Source of the DNA: Candidatus Nomurabacteria bacterium
GTDB taxonomy: Bacteria > Patescibacteriota > Saccharimonadia > Saccharimonadales > Saccharimonadaceae
Direction: 5' to 3'
DNA: 7,575 nt
Assembly: GCA_031264785.1 (NCBI GenBank)
Contig: JAISDN010000025.1
Coordinates: forward strand, 1-7,575
Position 1 is the first letter of the stretch; each line of letters starts with the position of its first letter. The translations under genes and the position numbers were made by a program. The notes beneath the pieces were generated by a model. It worked only from the letters and a program-made list of their open reading frames with translations. It made no database searches and was not told the DNA's origin. Shown piece by piece: positions 1 through 6,198 of this stretch.

Positions 1-265
1 AAAAGCCGTCATCGACGTGCTGAACGGCTCGGGTGTCGAAGGCGTTGCCAGCGCTGAGGCTGACAAATTGTCGACGCAAGGCTTCCGCACTGGACACATC
101 GGCAACGCCGACGAGGGCAGCTACACCACCACCGTCTACCAGCTCTCCACCGACAAACCCGCCACCCTCGAGGCTCTCAAAAAACTCTACGGCGACAACA
201 TCGTCGTGTCCGACTTTCCATTCCGCTACACCACCGATGCCGATTTCGTCATCATCGTCGGCTAG
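1..265 (+). CDS. LytR_C-domain protein, 3' end only (probable LCP-family paralogue)
   Basis: This is the last 87 or so codons of a gene that begins before the window; the first whole codon is at position 2 and the stop is TAG at 263-265. The GTG at 17 is an internal Val, not a credible start, since the frame is open to the window edge. The visible part is a LytR_C domain: it opens with IDVLNGSGVEG, has YQLS in the middle and ends DADFVIIVG. Aligned by eye with the last 90 residues of the LCP protein at 535-2148, about half the positions are identical, including NGS, EG, YQLS, EAL, KL and ADFVII. LytR_C domains commonly sit C-terminal to an LCP phosphotransferase domain outside the membrane, so the missing part is probably an LCP domain (inference). 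The gene converges on the tRNA-Asn and on its own paralogue. Confidence 0.8.
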   Translation, partial: KAVIDVLNGSGVEGVASAEADKLSTQGFRTGHIGNADEGSYTTTVYQLSTDKPATLEALKKLYGDNIVVSDFPFRYTTDADFVIIVG

Positions 266-267
266 CC

Positions 268-315
268 TGTCATCCCGAATACCCCGTGTCATTCCGAGCT
301 TGACTCGGAATCCAG
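268..315. repeat. REP-like palindromic element, possible bidirectional terminator
   Basis: A perfect 8-bp inverted repeat (ATTCCGAG at 291-298, CTCGGAAT at 304-311) flanks a 5-nt loop. A near-direct repeat of its left edge, TGTCATYCCGA, occurs at 268-278 and 287-297 with a 19-nt period. The 'GTCATTCCGAG...CTCGGAATCCAG' layout resembles small palindromic repeats scattered between genes in many bacterial genomes. It begins 3 nt after the TAG of the + strand gene and is followed by CCAGTTTT on the + strand, so it may act as a weak terminator for that gene. It may also stop - strand transcription leaving the tRNA, although there is no U-tract in that direction. Confidence 0.55.
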
Positions 316-338
316 TTTTAAAAATAATCAACAATTTC

Positions 339-413
339 TGGCTCCGGAGGTCGGATTCGAACCGACGACCAATTGGTTAACAGCCAACTGCGCTACCGCT
401 GCGCTACTCCGGA
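339..413 (-). tRNA. tRNA-Asn (anticodon GTT), CCA encoded
   Basis: Read on the - strand, the cloverleaf folds completely. The acceptor stem pairs TCCGGAG with CTCCGGA, and the discriminator is G, as usual for bacterial tRNA-Asn. The D-arm is GCGC/GCGC around AGCGGTA. The anticodon stem is GTTGG/CCAAT with loop CTGTTAA, giving anticodon GTT at the middle. The variable loop is 5 nt (TGGTC). The T-arm is GTCGG/CCGAC with loop TTCGAAT. The 3' CCA is encoded at 341-339; without it the gene spans 342-413. It stands alone between two convergent LytR_C genes and has its own upstream promoter signals. Confidence 0.97.
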
Positions 414-441
414 ATATTTTTGAAAGGTGCCTGCCCCAAAC

Positions 442-470
442 ATTTTAGCAAAAATGGCCACAGACAACAA
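442..470 (-). promoter_or_regulatory. Candidate proximal promoter of tRNA-Asn (extended -10)
   Basis: On the - strand, TAAAAT (447-442) is preceded directly by TGC (450-448), making an extended -10 of the TGN type. A TTGTTG hexamer (470-465) lies 17 nt upstream. The -10 ends 28 nt before the mature 5' end of the tRNA. The same TTTTGCTAAAATG core occurs in front of the sugar transferase gene. The -35 is poor, so this is a secondary candidate next to the stronger distal promoter. Confidence 0.4.
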
Positions 471-495
471 GGGAAATCGGAACATTTCCCTGTTG
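465..495 (-). other. Hairpin at the start of the tRNA-Asn precursor
   Basis: GGGAAAT (471-477) and ATTTCCC (484-490) pair around a 6-nt loop. The stem extends outward with CAACA (465-469) against TGTTG (491-495), with one bulged base at 470, giving 12 bp in total. It begins 2 nt downstream of the -10 box of the distal promoter. The predicted start site (about 491) therefore lies at the foot of the hairpin. It could be a 5' structure on the pre-tRNA or a DNA operator; the sequence alone does not decide. Confidence 0.5.
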
Positions 496-497
496 GG

Positions 498-526
498 AGT
501 ATAGCACAAGCGCTTTAATTTGTCAA
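498..526 (-). promoter_or_regulatory. Near-consensus sigma70-type promoter for tRNA-Asn
   Basis: On the - strand, a perfect -35 TTGACA (526-521) is followed by exactly 17 nt and a -10 TATACT (503-498), one base from TATAAT. The spacer ends in TGC, which also makes an extended -10. The -35 lies only 8 nt past the stop codon of the LCP gene. This is the best promoter in the window and suits a stable-RNA gene; the leader before the tRNA would be about 78 nt. Confidence 0.85.
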
Positions 527-534
527 TAGGAAAA

Positions 535-2148
535 TTATTTTCCGAAGATTATTACGAAATCGGCCTCCGTGTCAAGCTGGAACGGCAGTTTGGTTTTGGC
601 TTCGACGTCGAACAATTTTTCTAAGGCTTCAGCGGTGGCAGTCTTCTTTTTGGACAATTGGTAAATCGTTACGGCGCCGTATTTTCCTTCGGGGGCGTTA
701 GCAATTTGGCCAATGCTATAGCCCTTCGACTTTAATTCTTCGGCTTTTTTGGTAGCCAGGCCTTCGGTATCCGAGCCATTCATAATGTCCAGCACGGCCG
801 CTTCGCGCACCACCGGATCGGCGCTGGTTTTGGTGCGAATATATTCTTTGATTTCCGAATAGTCAAAGGTGCCGGCCGTCGGCACCACCACGCTGGCGCC
901 ACCGATGGCGTCGTTGCGCACCAAATTTATGCCATTTTCGGTGTCGACCAGCGGCAGGCTGACGATTTTGTCGGCGTTGATATCTTGAGCCAGTTTAGCC
1001 AGCGAGCGAACCTCACCACTGGCAAAATTGGTTTGGAGATTTTTGTCCAAAGTCGACAACAGATTCAAAATCGTGGACGGATCGGACAACATACCGTTGG
1101 CCATCGCCTTCTCTTGCATTGCTTTGATGACCTGCTGCTGATGCAGTTCGCGCGAAAAGTTTGAGCCTTCCAAGCCGTAGCCGCCAAACGCCCCCCGGGC
1201 CCGCGCAAACTTCAGAGCCAATTCGCCGTCCATATGAACTTTTTCGCCGTTAGTAAATTTAATACCGGTGGCCACGTCGTAGATGCCGCGCGGATCGTCG
1301 CTCTGGATCGTGACGTCGATGCCGTCCAGCGCGTTGACAGTGTCTTCGACGCCTTTCCAACTTAATTTAGCGTAATATTGGACATCCAAACCGGTGATTT
1401 CGCCGGCTTTTTTGCGAAATTCGTTGGAGCCTTCTTTGGATTTTGATTCGTCGTCCAGCGACACGCAGCGATAAGTTTCGTTGAGTTTTCCAGCGGTGGT
1501 ATTCATACTGGGATTCGGGCAATTATGCTCCACCCACAAATCGCGCGGCAACGACACCATATAAGCCGATTTGTCGTCTTGGTTGATACTCAGCACCAAA
1601 ATTGTGTCGGCCAGCAGCGGACCGTCGTAATCGCTGGGCGCGGTGCCAAAAATCAGGATGTTGGTGCGGCCGTTGTCGTCTTTTTTGAGTTGCTGCTCGC
1701 TCAGGGCGTTCCACCAACCGCCTTCAAAAGTGTTACTTGGGAACAGCCACTGCGTTACCGCGAAAAATCCACCGCCAAGCAGTAATAAAATCAACAGAAT
1801 TATTAAGACTATCTTTTTCTTGCTCTTGGGCTTTTTGGCACGCCCGGCTTTTTTTTTGCTAGATTTTTTAAGCAATTTTTTAACTTGCTTTTCGTTCATT
1901 GGGTTCTCGCTCATTAAATCGTCCTTCTGGTCTAGGTTATCATATCCGGGCAAATCCGCCAGCGAAGCCGTTAAATCGCCGTCAATATCGTCGTCCGGCG
2001 TATAGGTTGTGAATAATGGCTGGGTCGATTTTTCCAGTTTCAATCCGTCGGCGGTGCGCAAATTTCCCGACATACCATCAAGTGTGGCCCGATGACCCTT
2101 CCGGGTGCGAACCAAAAATCCTTCAACGTTTCCCGCATTTCTTTTCAT
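535..2148 (-). CDS. LCP (LytR-CpsA-Psr) family cell-wall glycopolymer ligase with LytR_C domain
   Basis: LCP proteins transfer glycopolymers from a polyprenyl-diphosphate carrier to the cell wall on the outer face of the membrane. The 537 residues read: a charged cytoplasmic segment (1-112, very Lys-rich from 88 to 112), one TM helix (about 113-131), the LCP domain (about 161-350), and a LytR_C domain (about 447-537). Expected LCP marks are ADTILVLS with D181, PRDLW with R202, ARAR with R316 and R318, and FSRELHQQQ with R333. The cytoplasmic segment is long for the family. The gene follows the sugar transferase on the same strand with a 41-bp gap, so the pair may build and attach one polymer (inference). 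No Shine-Dalgarno precedes ATG 2148, but an extended -10 lies 12 nt upstream. A good AAGGA site precedes an in-frame ATG at 1914 (M79), which would give a 459-residue form that keeps the TM and both domains. An A9 run falls at codons 98-100. Confidence 0.93.
   Translation of the reverse strand: MKRNAGNVEGFLVRTRKGHRATLDGMSGNLRTADGLKLEKSTQPLFTTYTPDDDIDGDLTASLADLPGYDNLDQKDDLMSENPMNEKQVKKLLKKSSKKKAGRAKKPKSKKKIVLIILLILLLLGGGFFAVTQWLFPSNTFEGGWWNALSEQQLKKDDNGRTNILIFGTAPSDYDGPLLADTILVLSINQDDKSAYMVSLPRDLWVEHNCPNPSMNTTAGKLNETYRCVSLDDESKSKEGSNEFRKKAGEITGLDVQYYAKLSWKGVEDTVNALDGIDVTIQSDDPRGIYDVATGIKFTNGEKVHMDGELALKFARARGAFGGYGLEGSNFSRELHQQQVIKAMQEKAMANGMLSDPSTILNLLSTLDKNLQTNFASGEVRSLAKLAQDINADKIVSLPLVDTENGINLVRNDAIGGASVVVPTAGTFDYSEIKEYIRTKTSADPVVREAAVLDIMNGSDTEGLATKKAEELKSKGYSIGQIANAPEGKYGAVTIYQLSKKKTATAEALEKLFDVEAKTKLPFQLDTEADFVIIFGK
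1915..1926 (-). promoter_or_regulatory. Internal Shine-Dalgarno-like site before Met79 of the LCP gene
   Basis: AAGGA at 1926-1922 on the - strand lies 7 nt before an in-frame ATG at 1914-1912. The annotated start at 2148 has no such site. It could drive a shorter LCP form that lacks the first 78 residues; chance occurrence inside coding DNA cannot be excluded. Confidence 0.35.
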
Positions 2149-2160
2149 AATGTTTAAGTT

Positions 2161-2188
2161 ATTTTACCAAAAATTAGCAAAAAATCAA
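2161..2188 (-). promoter_or_regulatory. Candidate promoter of the LCP gene (extended -10)
   Basis: On the - strand, TTGATT (2188-2183), a 16-nt spacer and TAAAAT (2166-2161) preceded by TGG (2169-2167) form a plausible extended -10 promoter 12 nt before the ATG at 2148. It lies mostly in the 41-bp gap after the sugar transferase stop (2190), so the LCP gene could be transcribed alone as well as by read-through. The predicted leader would be only about 5 nt. Confidence 0.5.
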
Positions 2189-2189
2189 A

Positions 2190-3608
2190 TTATTCTGCGC
2201 CGCGCCGCGTTAAAACCATTAAAACGGTGCGCAAAATTATCTGCATATCGAGGCCCAGCGACCAATTTTGGATGTAAAAAATGTCGAGGCTGCGGCGTTC
2301 TTCGAAGCTGATGTTGCGGCGGCCGGAGACTTGGGCGAGGCCGGTCAGGCCGGATTTGGCGGACAATATTAGGTTGCGGTTGGGATATTTTTCTAGTTCG
2401 CCGGGCTGGAGGGCGCGCGGGCCGACTAGCGAAATGTCGCCGCGCAGGATGTTCCAAAATTGCGGCAATTCGTCCAGTGAGGCGGCCCGCAAAAAGCGGC
2501 CTAAGCGTGTGAAGCGCGGGTCGTTGTCTATCCGGTCGCCGCCCGCCCGATATTCGGCAATTAGTTCCGGCCGGCCCATTTTGGTGAAAGCCTGCTCCGG
2601 CGTTAGGCCGTTGGCTTCGGGTTTGATAGTGCGGAACTTATAAATTCGACATTTTTGGCCAAAGCGAGTCAGGCGTTTTTCGGAATAAAAAATTGGCGCG
2701 CGTGGCGAGGACAGTTTGGAAATAACGGCGATGATAAACATAAACGGCGTGGCTAAAATCAGCAAAATTCCGCCCAGCACCAAGTCGGACAGGCGCTTGA
2801 CAAGGCGGGCCCAGCCGATCAGCGGCGTGGTGCGCACAAAGATAATCGGCTGGGTGCCGACGACTTGCATTTGACTCATTTTTGACAGCAAAATTTCTTG
2901 GTTGGGCACAAACATATAACCCATATGGTGGTCGATGGCGGTGCCGTAAACTTTGTCGGTGTCGGCTTCGTCGGTTTGGATGATAACGTCAGCGACGGTG
3001 GTTTTGAGGGCCGAGCTGAGCGAGCGATATTTGAGATTTTTGAAAGCCTCCGGCACAAATTCGTCGTTCGACACCACCGCCACAGCGTGATAGCCGAAGT
3101 TTTTGTCGGAAGAAATTTGCTCCAGCAGCACCGCCGTATTGGCGTCGTTACCAATCACAATAACGTTGACCATTGCCCGATCTTTGCCGATCAGGATTTT
3201 GCGAATCGCCCGAATAATTTCCCTTTCCACTACTAGGAAAATAAAACTGAAAATCAGCGCGTAAATCGCCACGATACGCGACGGGAAAACTGTTTCTTCA
3301 AGGAAAAAGGCGGCAGCTAGCACGCACATTACGCCAATCATCGACACCAAAAATAGCCGCGCCACGATTTTGCCGCGATACAGATAATTGGATTCTTGAT
3401 AAACGCCGCAAATAAATAGCACCAAAATCCACATCGGGATCAGCATTATGGCGGTGCGCACAAATTCCCAAGTGTCCGGCGCGAAATAAAACGGCCGGGC
3501 GTCAAAATGGACGCGCAAAAAATAAGCGATGCCAAAGGCCGCGATGATGGCCGATAAATCCAACACCAGCATAATTGCCCTTAAAATAAAATTGGGATTT
3601 CTTTTCAT
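2190..3608 (-). CDS. Polyprenyl-phosphate sugar-1-phosphate transferase (polyisoprenyl-phosphate hexose-1-P transferase family)
   Basis: This initiating enzyme of surface-glycan synthesis moves a sugar-1-phosphate from a nucleotide sugar to undecaprenyl phosphate at the cytoplasmic membrane face. Counting from the ATG at 3608 (472 residues), there are four TM helices (about 10-30, 50-70, 82-102, 110-128). Next comes a nucleotide-binding-like domain opening with VNVIVIGNDAN (about 147-157), then a membrane helix (about 273-297) leading into the catalytic domain. That domain shows KFRT (324-327), DPRFTRLG, the SLDELPQ motif with the catalytic Asp-Glu pair (D379, E380), GDISLVGPR and SGLTGLAQVSGR. 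The usual Pro after GPR is Ala here. An ATG 9 nt upstream (3617) is in frame. I chose 3608 because the -10 box TAAAAT overlaps the upstream ATG and sits 7 nt before 3608, as at the other leaderless-looking genes. The donor sugar cannot be read from the sequence. WbaP/WcaJ-like architecture is likely. Confidence 0.93.
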   Translation of the reverse strand: MKRNPNFILRAIMLVLDLSAIIAAFGIAYFLRVHFDARPFYFAPDTWEFVRTAIMLIPMWILVLFICGVYQESNYLYRGKIVARLFLVSMIGVMCVLAAAFFLEETVFPSRIVAIYALIFSFIFLVVEREIIRAIRKILIGKDRAMVNVIVIGNDANTAVLLEQISSDKNFGYHAVAVVSNDEFVPEAFKNLKYRSLSSALKTTVADVIIQTDEADTDKVYGTAIDHHMGYMFVPNQEILLSKMSQMQVVGTQPIIFVRTTPLIGWARLVKRLSDLVLGGILLILATPFMFIIAVISKLSSPRAPIFYSEKRLTRFGQKCRIYKFRTIKPEANGLTPEQAFTKMGRPELIAEYRAGGDRIDNDPRFTRLGRFLRAASLDELPQFWNILRGDISLVGPRALQPGELEKYPNRNLILSAKSGLTGLAQVSGRRNISFEERRSLDIFYIQNWSLGLDMQIILRTVLMVLTRRGAE

Positions 3609-3638
3609 TGACACCATTTTAGCAAAATATGCTACAAT
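3608..3638 (+). promoter_or_regulatory. Promoter of the prepilin-like gene
   Basis: A perfect -35 TTGACA (3608-3613) and a -10 TACAAT (3633-3638) are separated by 19 nt, and TGC (3630-3632) before the -10 supplies an extended element. The -10 ends 7 nt before the ATG at 3646, so transcription would start at or next to the start codon. The -35 overlaps the start codon of the divergent sugar transferase. Confidence 0.65.
3616..3624 (-). promoter_or_regulatory. Extended -10 promoter of the sugar transferase gene
   Basis: On the - strand, TGC-TAAAAT (3624-3616) lies 7 nt before the ATG at 3608. No convincing -35 is visible (TTTATA at 3644-3639). This -10 sits inside the 19-nt spacer of the divergent prepilin promoter, and the two extended -10 cores form an inverted repeat, TAGCA-N5-TGCTA (3620-3634). 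Confidence 0.55.
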
Positions 3639-3645
3639 TATAAAT

Positions 3646-4035
3646 ATGAAACGTGAAGATGGCTTTACTGTAATTGAACTGGTGATATTTTTTGTGATTT
3701 TGGCAGTGTTGGCGGTGTTTTTTGTGATTCAAAAGCTGGATCTGGACGCCAGTTATAAAGATCAGGATCGTAAAATTGCTGTCAATGCGATGTATTATAG
3801 TTTGACGGAGGTTTTTTATGAGGAGAATCGCTATTATCCGAGCGAAATTGAGGATGACACGCTGTGGGCGATTGATCCAGAACTGCTTTATGACCCGTGG
3901 GGGATTTTTGTGGGCGAGGCCGACGGCGATTATCGTTATGAGGGACTGGACTGCGACAATAACGGGCGCTGCAAAAAGTTTAAGTTGACGGCGGAGCTGG
4001 AAAAAGAAGCCGAATACGTTCGGGAAGTTTATTAG
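3646..4035 (+). CDS. Type IV prepilin-like protein (N-terminal methylation motif)
   Basis: The 129-residue product starts with a class III signal peptide: a short charged leader MKREDG, predicted cleavage after G6, then FTVIEL with F7 and the conserved Glu five residues into the mature chain (E11). A single hydrophobic helix follows (about 12-28). This is the signature of type IV pilins and pseudopilins, which are processed by prepilin peptidase and assembled at the membrane. The rest is acidic, with YYP, a WGIF segment and a Cys pair (DCDNNGRCKKF) that could form a disulfide-closed loop. The frame is open further upstream (an ATG at 3529), but that part lies antisense to the sugar transferase. 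The ATG at 3646 puts the prepilin motif at the N-terminus and has a promoter just before it. No Shine-Dalgarno is present. The stop overlaps that of the convergent PH-domain gene. Whether it is a major pilin or a minor pseudopilin is unclear. Confidence 0.88.
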   Translation: MKREDGFTVIELVIFFVILAVLAVFFVIQKLDLDASYKDQDRKIAVNAMYYSLTEVFYEENRYYPSEIEDDTLWAIDPELLYDPWGIFVGEADGDYRYEGLDCDNNGRCKKFKLTAELEKEAEYVREVY

Positions 4036-4604
4036 TTTTCGTCTACAATGTCGACGATTTTGTTGATTGGTTTAACTTGGACGCGCGGGTTGGACGAATA
4101 GGTGAAGTTGTAAGTGTGTTCGTTGCCGACGGTCGACAGGCGGATCGAGCCGTAGTTAAACAGGATTTGCAAAATGCCAGATTGAAAAACGCTGATGTCT
4201 TCGATGTGCTCCAGTTCGATGTCTTGTTCGCGCATGGCGAAAGGCGAATTTTGGAAACGGGCGAAAACTCTTTTGTTGGTCAAAATCATATAGTTGCGGC
4301 GGTAAATTGAGCTGGCGACGAGGCCGAAGCTGATGGCCAAAATTGTGCCGACGTAGCCGAACAGCACGAACATTAGGTCGAGTTCTATTTCGTGAAATTG
4401 TAGTGAAATCGTATGGGCGGTGGCGATGAATAATCCAGAAGCCAAAATCACTATTAGCCAAATGTAGACTAAGCCGATTTTGCTGCGCCGGACGTCGATT
4501 ACAACGTATTCGTCGTCGGTCAGGTCGAGTTTGGGATAATCGCGCACCGAGCGGTCGTGGTCGGCCTGCTCTTCGGTATTTAATTCTACGACTCTACCTT
4601 TCAT
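4032..4604 (-). CDS. Membrane protein with bacterial PH-like domain
   Basis: The product has 190 residues: a charged cytoplasmic N-terminus (1-42), two TM helices (about 43-63 and 79-99), then a soluble region (about 102-185). The latter has the beta-rich pattern of bacterial PH domains (bPH_2/DUF304-like): [10 protein letters not shown], an acidic [19 protein letters not shown] stretch, [10 protein letters not shown] and a final strand and helix. The 'TNKRV ... IEDI ... YGSI' order is the usual mark of this family; the function is not known, and a membrane-associated scaffold role is only inference. The start overlaps the ruvB stop by 11 bp. GGAGG (4614-4610) lies 5 nt before the ATG, so it is probably translated from the ruvAB message. 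The TAA overlaps the TAG of the convergent prepilin gene. Confidence 0.82.
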   Translation of the reverse strand: MKGRVVELNTEEQADHDRSVRDYPKLDLTDDEYVVIDVRRSKIGLVYIWLIVILASGLFIATAHTISLQFHEIELDLMFVLFGYVGTILAISFGLVASSIYRRNYMILTNKRVFARFQNSPFAMREQDIELEHIEDISVFQSGILQILFNYGSIRLSTVGNEHTYNFTYSSNPRVQVKPINKIVDIVDEN

Positions 4605-5604
4605 TTTTACCTCCGATATGTTTGATGGCTTTGGGCGTGATTTTGCGGCCGCGTGGCGTGCGTTCGATAAAGCCGATTTGCATTAGATACGGCTCGAGGT
4701 GGTCTTCGATGGTCGACACTTCGTCGCCAGTTAGCGCCGAAATTGTGGTCAGTCCGACGGCGCGGTCGCCATAATTTTCATAAATCGAGTGCAGCATTTG
4801 GCGATCGGCCGGATCGAGACCGAGATTGTCAATTTCTAGCATTTGGAGAGCTTTTTTACTAACCACCGTGTCAATAATTCCGTCGCCGTTGACATCGGCA
4901 TAATCGCGCACTCGCTTTAGTAGGCGATTGGCGATACGCGGCGTTTGGCGGCTGCGAAGAGCCAGTTCGGCCGCCGCGTCGGTTTCAATTTTGGTCTCCA
5001 AGATCTTGGCCGAACGCTTGATAATTTTTTCAATATCTTCCGGCGCGTAAAATTCCAAACGGTGGATATGGCCAAAGCGATCGCGCAGCGGCGCCGCCAA
5101 AGAACCAGTTCGGGTAGTGGCGCCGATCACCGTAAAATTTGGCAAATCCAGCCGCACCGATCGGGCCGCCGGACCTTTACCAATCACAATATCCAGTTTG
5201 AAATCCTCCATCGCCGAATATAAAACTTCCTCCACCACGCGGCTCAGCCGATGAATTTCGTCGATAAACAAAATGTCGCCATCCTGCAGATTGGTCAAAA
5301 TCGAAGCCAGATCGCCGGCTCGCTCAATGGCCGGCCCGGCCGTGACGCGCAAGCCCACGCCCATTTCATTAGCAATCACGCCAGCCAAAGTAGTTTTACC
5401 AAGTCCCGGCGGACCATACAGCAAAACGTGATCGATAGTCTCGCCGCGTTTGCGAGCCGCCGCAATGGCCAATTTCAGATTTTTCTTAATCCGCTCCTGC
5501 CCGACATATTCATCAAAATGTTGCGGCCGCAAACTAACCTCAATAATCTGCTCATTGGCATCGCTATCGCTCTGCACCGGTTCAACAATTCTCTCAATTC
5601 CCAT
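4594..5604 (-). CDS. ruvB: Holliday junction branch migration helicase RuvB
   Basis: RuvB is the AAA+ ATPase that, as hexameric rings on either side of RuvA, pumps DNA through Holliday junctions during recombinational repair. The 336-residue length is normal. Visible marks are [11 protein letters not shown] at the N-terminus (26-36), Walker A GPPGLGKT (64-71), Walker B with D115-E116 in LFIDEIHRL, sensor 1 GATTR (161-165), the arginine finger region PLRDRFG (R174), sensor 2 TPRIANR (221-227) and the C-terminal winged helix (about 265-332) with [10 protein letters not shown]. All key residues are present. It lies 15 bp after the ruvA stop. The ATG at 5604 has no usable Shine-Dalgarno; a TAGAAT box 6 nt upstream suggests an extra leaderless start. 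The last 11 bp overlap the PH-domain gene. Confidence 0.98.
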   Translation of the reverse strand: MGIERIVEPVQSDSDANEQIIEVSLRPQHFDEYVGQERIKKNLKLAIAAARKRGETIDHVLLYGPPGLGKTTLAGVIANEMGVGLRVTAGPAIERAGDLASILTNLQDGDILFIDEIHRLSRVVEEVLYSAMEDFKLDIVIGKGPAARSVRLDLPNFTVIGATTRTGSLAAPLRDRFGHIHRLEFYAPEDIEKIIKRSAKILETKIETDAAAELALRSRQTPRIANRLLKRVRDYADVNGDGIIDTVVSKKALQMLEIDNLGLDPADRQMLHSIYENYGDRAVGLTTISALTGDEVSTIEDHLEPYLMQIGFIERTPRGRKITPKAIKHIGGKNER

Positions 5605-5610
5605 AACCCT

Positions 5611-5616
5611 ATTCTA
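5611..5616 (-). promoter_or_regulatory. Candidate -10 box between ruvA and ruvB
   Basis: TAGAAT (5616-5611, - strand) is 6 nt before the ruvB ATG, inside the 15-bp gap after ruvA. It matches the position of the -10 boxes at the other leaderless-looking genes, but no clear -35 is seen (TGGCTT at 5639-5634) and the TGN extension is absent. The call rests mainly on spacing. Confidence 0.35.
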
Positions 5617-5619
5617 CAA

Positions 5620-6198
5620 TTATTTTTGTTTTAAAGCCAGTTTCACCCGTTCGGCGGTCGATTTATCGCTAGGAACGTCTTTCAGAGCGTTGGTGGCATC
5701 GGCCAGATTGAAACCTAGCGCCATCAGGGCGTCCAGCGCTTCGTCGCCGGCCAAATTGGTGATTGCGCCGCTGTTATCGTAGCCCGGCACGTAAGTCGGA
5801 CTGCCGACTTTGTCGCGCAGATCCAGTGTAATTCGTTCGGCGGTTTTTTTGCCAACGCCGCTAGCGCCAGAAATATAACCAGCATCTTGACTAGCAATGC
5901 TAGAGCGCACCGCGTCGGCCTCGCCCAAACTCAAAATCGCCAGCGCCGCCTTTGGGCCAACACCTTGGACGGTAATCAGCAATTCAAACAACCGCTTGCC
6001 AGCCAAAGTCGAAAAGCCAAACAGCTCCTCACTCTGCTCGCGGACGTGATGATAAGTGTAATATTTGGCGGGCTCGCCCGGCACGGCCTTGCCAAACTCG
6101 CCAGCCGGCACCTGCACCTCATAACCAATCCCACCAACGTCCACCACCACCGCGCCAGCGATTTTTTCAATAACTTTACCGTTTACAAATGCGATCAT
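5620..6198 (-). CDS. ruvA: Holliday junction DNA helicase subunit RuvA
   Basis: RuvA binds the four-way junction as a tetramer and loads RuvB. Its 192 residues follow the standard plan: an OB-fold domain (1-62, MIAFVNGKVIEK and VGGIGYEV), two helix-hairpin-helix motifs (TVQGVGPKAA at 76-85; ASGVGKKTAERI at 112-123), a linker, and the C-terminal RuvB-contacting domain (about 150-192, EALDALMALGF). The acidic pin, Glu55-Asp56 in E. coli, aligns with E54-Q55 here, so the second acidic residue is Gln, with E57 and E58 close by. AAGGAGG (6209-6203) lies 4 nt before the ATG. The start overlaps the bro-N stop in an ATGA, so ruvA is probably translationally coupled to bro-N. Confidence 0.97.
   Translation of the reverse strand: MIAFVNGKVIEKIAGAVVVDVGGIGYEVQVPAGEFGKAVPGEPAKYYTYHHVREQSEELFGFSTLAGKRLFELLITVQGVGPKAALAILSLGEADAVRSSIASQDAGYISGASGVGKKTAERITLDLRDKVGSPTYVPGYDNSGAITNLAGDEALDALMALGFNLADATNALKDVPSDKSTAERVKLALKQK

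Noticed and set aside
33..380. Open frame on the + strand running through the tRNA region
   Set aside because: It overlaps the LytR_C coding frame and the tRNA, has low-complexity Pro/Ser/Thr composition and no recognisable domain.
535..2148. TGA recoding as in Gracilibacteria
   Set aside because: TGA ends bro-N and the FISUMP gene at sensible positions, and no frame needs a TGA read-through.
2281..3236. Several + strand open frames opposite the sugar transferase
   Set aside because: They are shadows of a gene with complete TM and catalytic motifs; none shows a domain or start signals.
3529..3645. Upstream extension of the prepilin gene to an ATG at 3529
   Set aside because: It would place 39 residues before the prepilin leader, lies antisense to the sugar transferase, and the promoter and prepilin motif both point to 3646.
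4077..5634. + strand open frames opposite ruvB and the PH-domain gene
   Set aside because: They are antisense to well-recognised coding sequence and show no family features.
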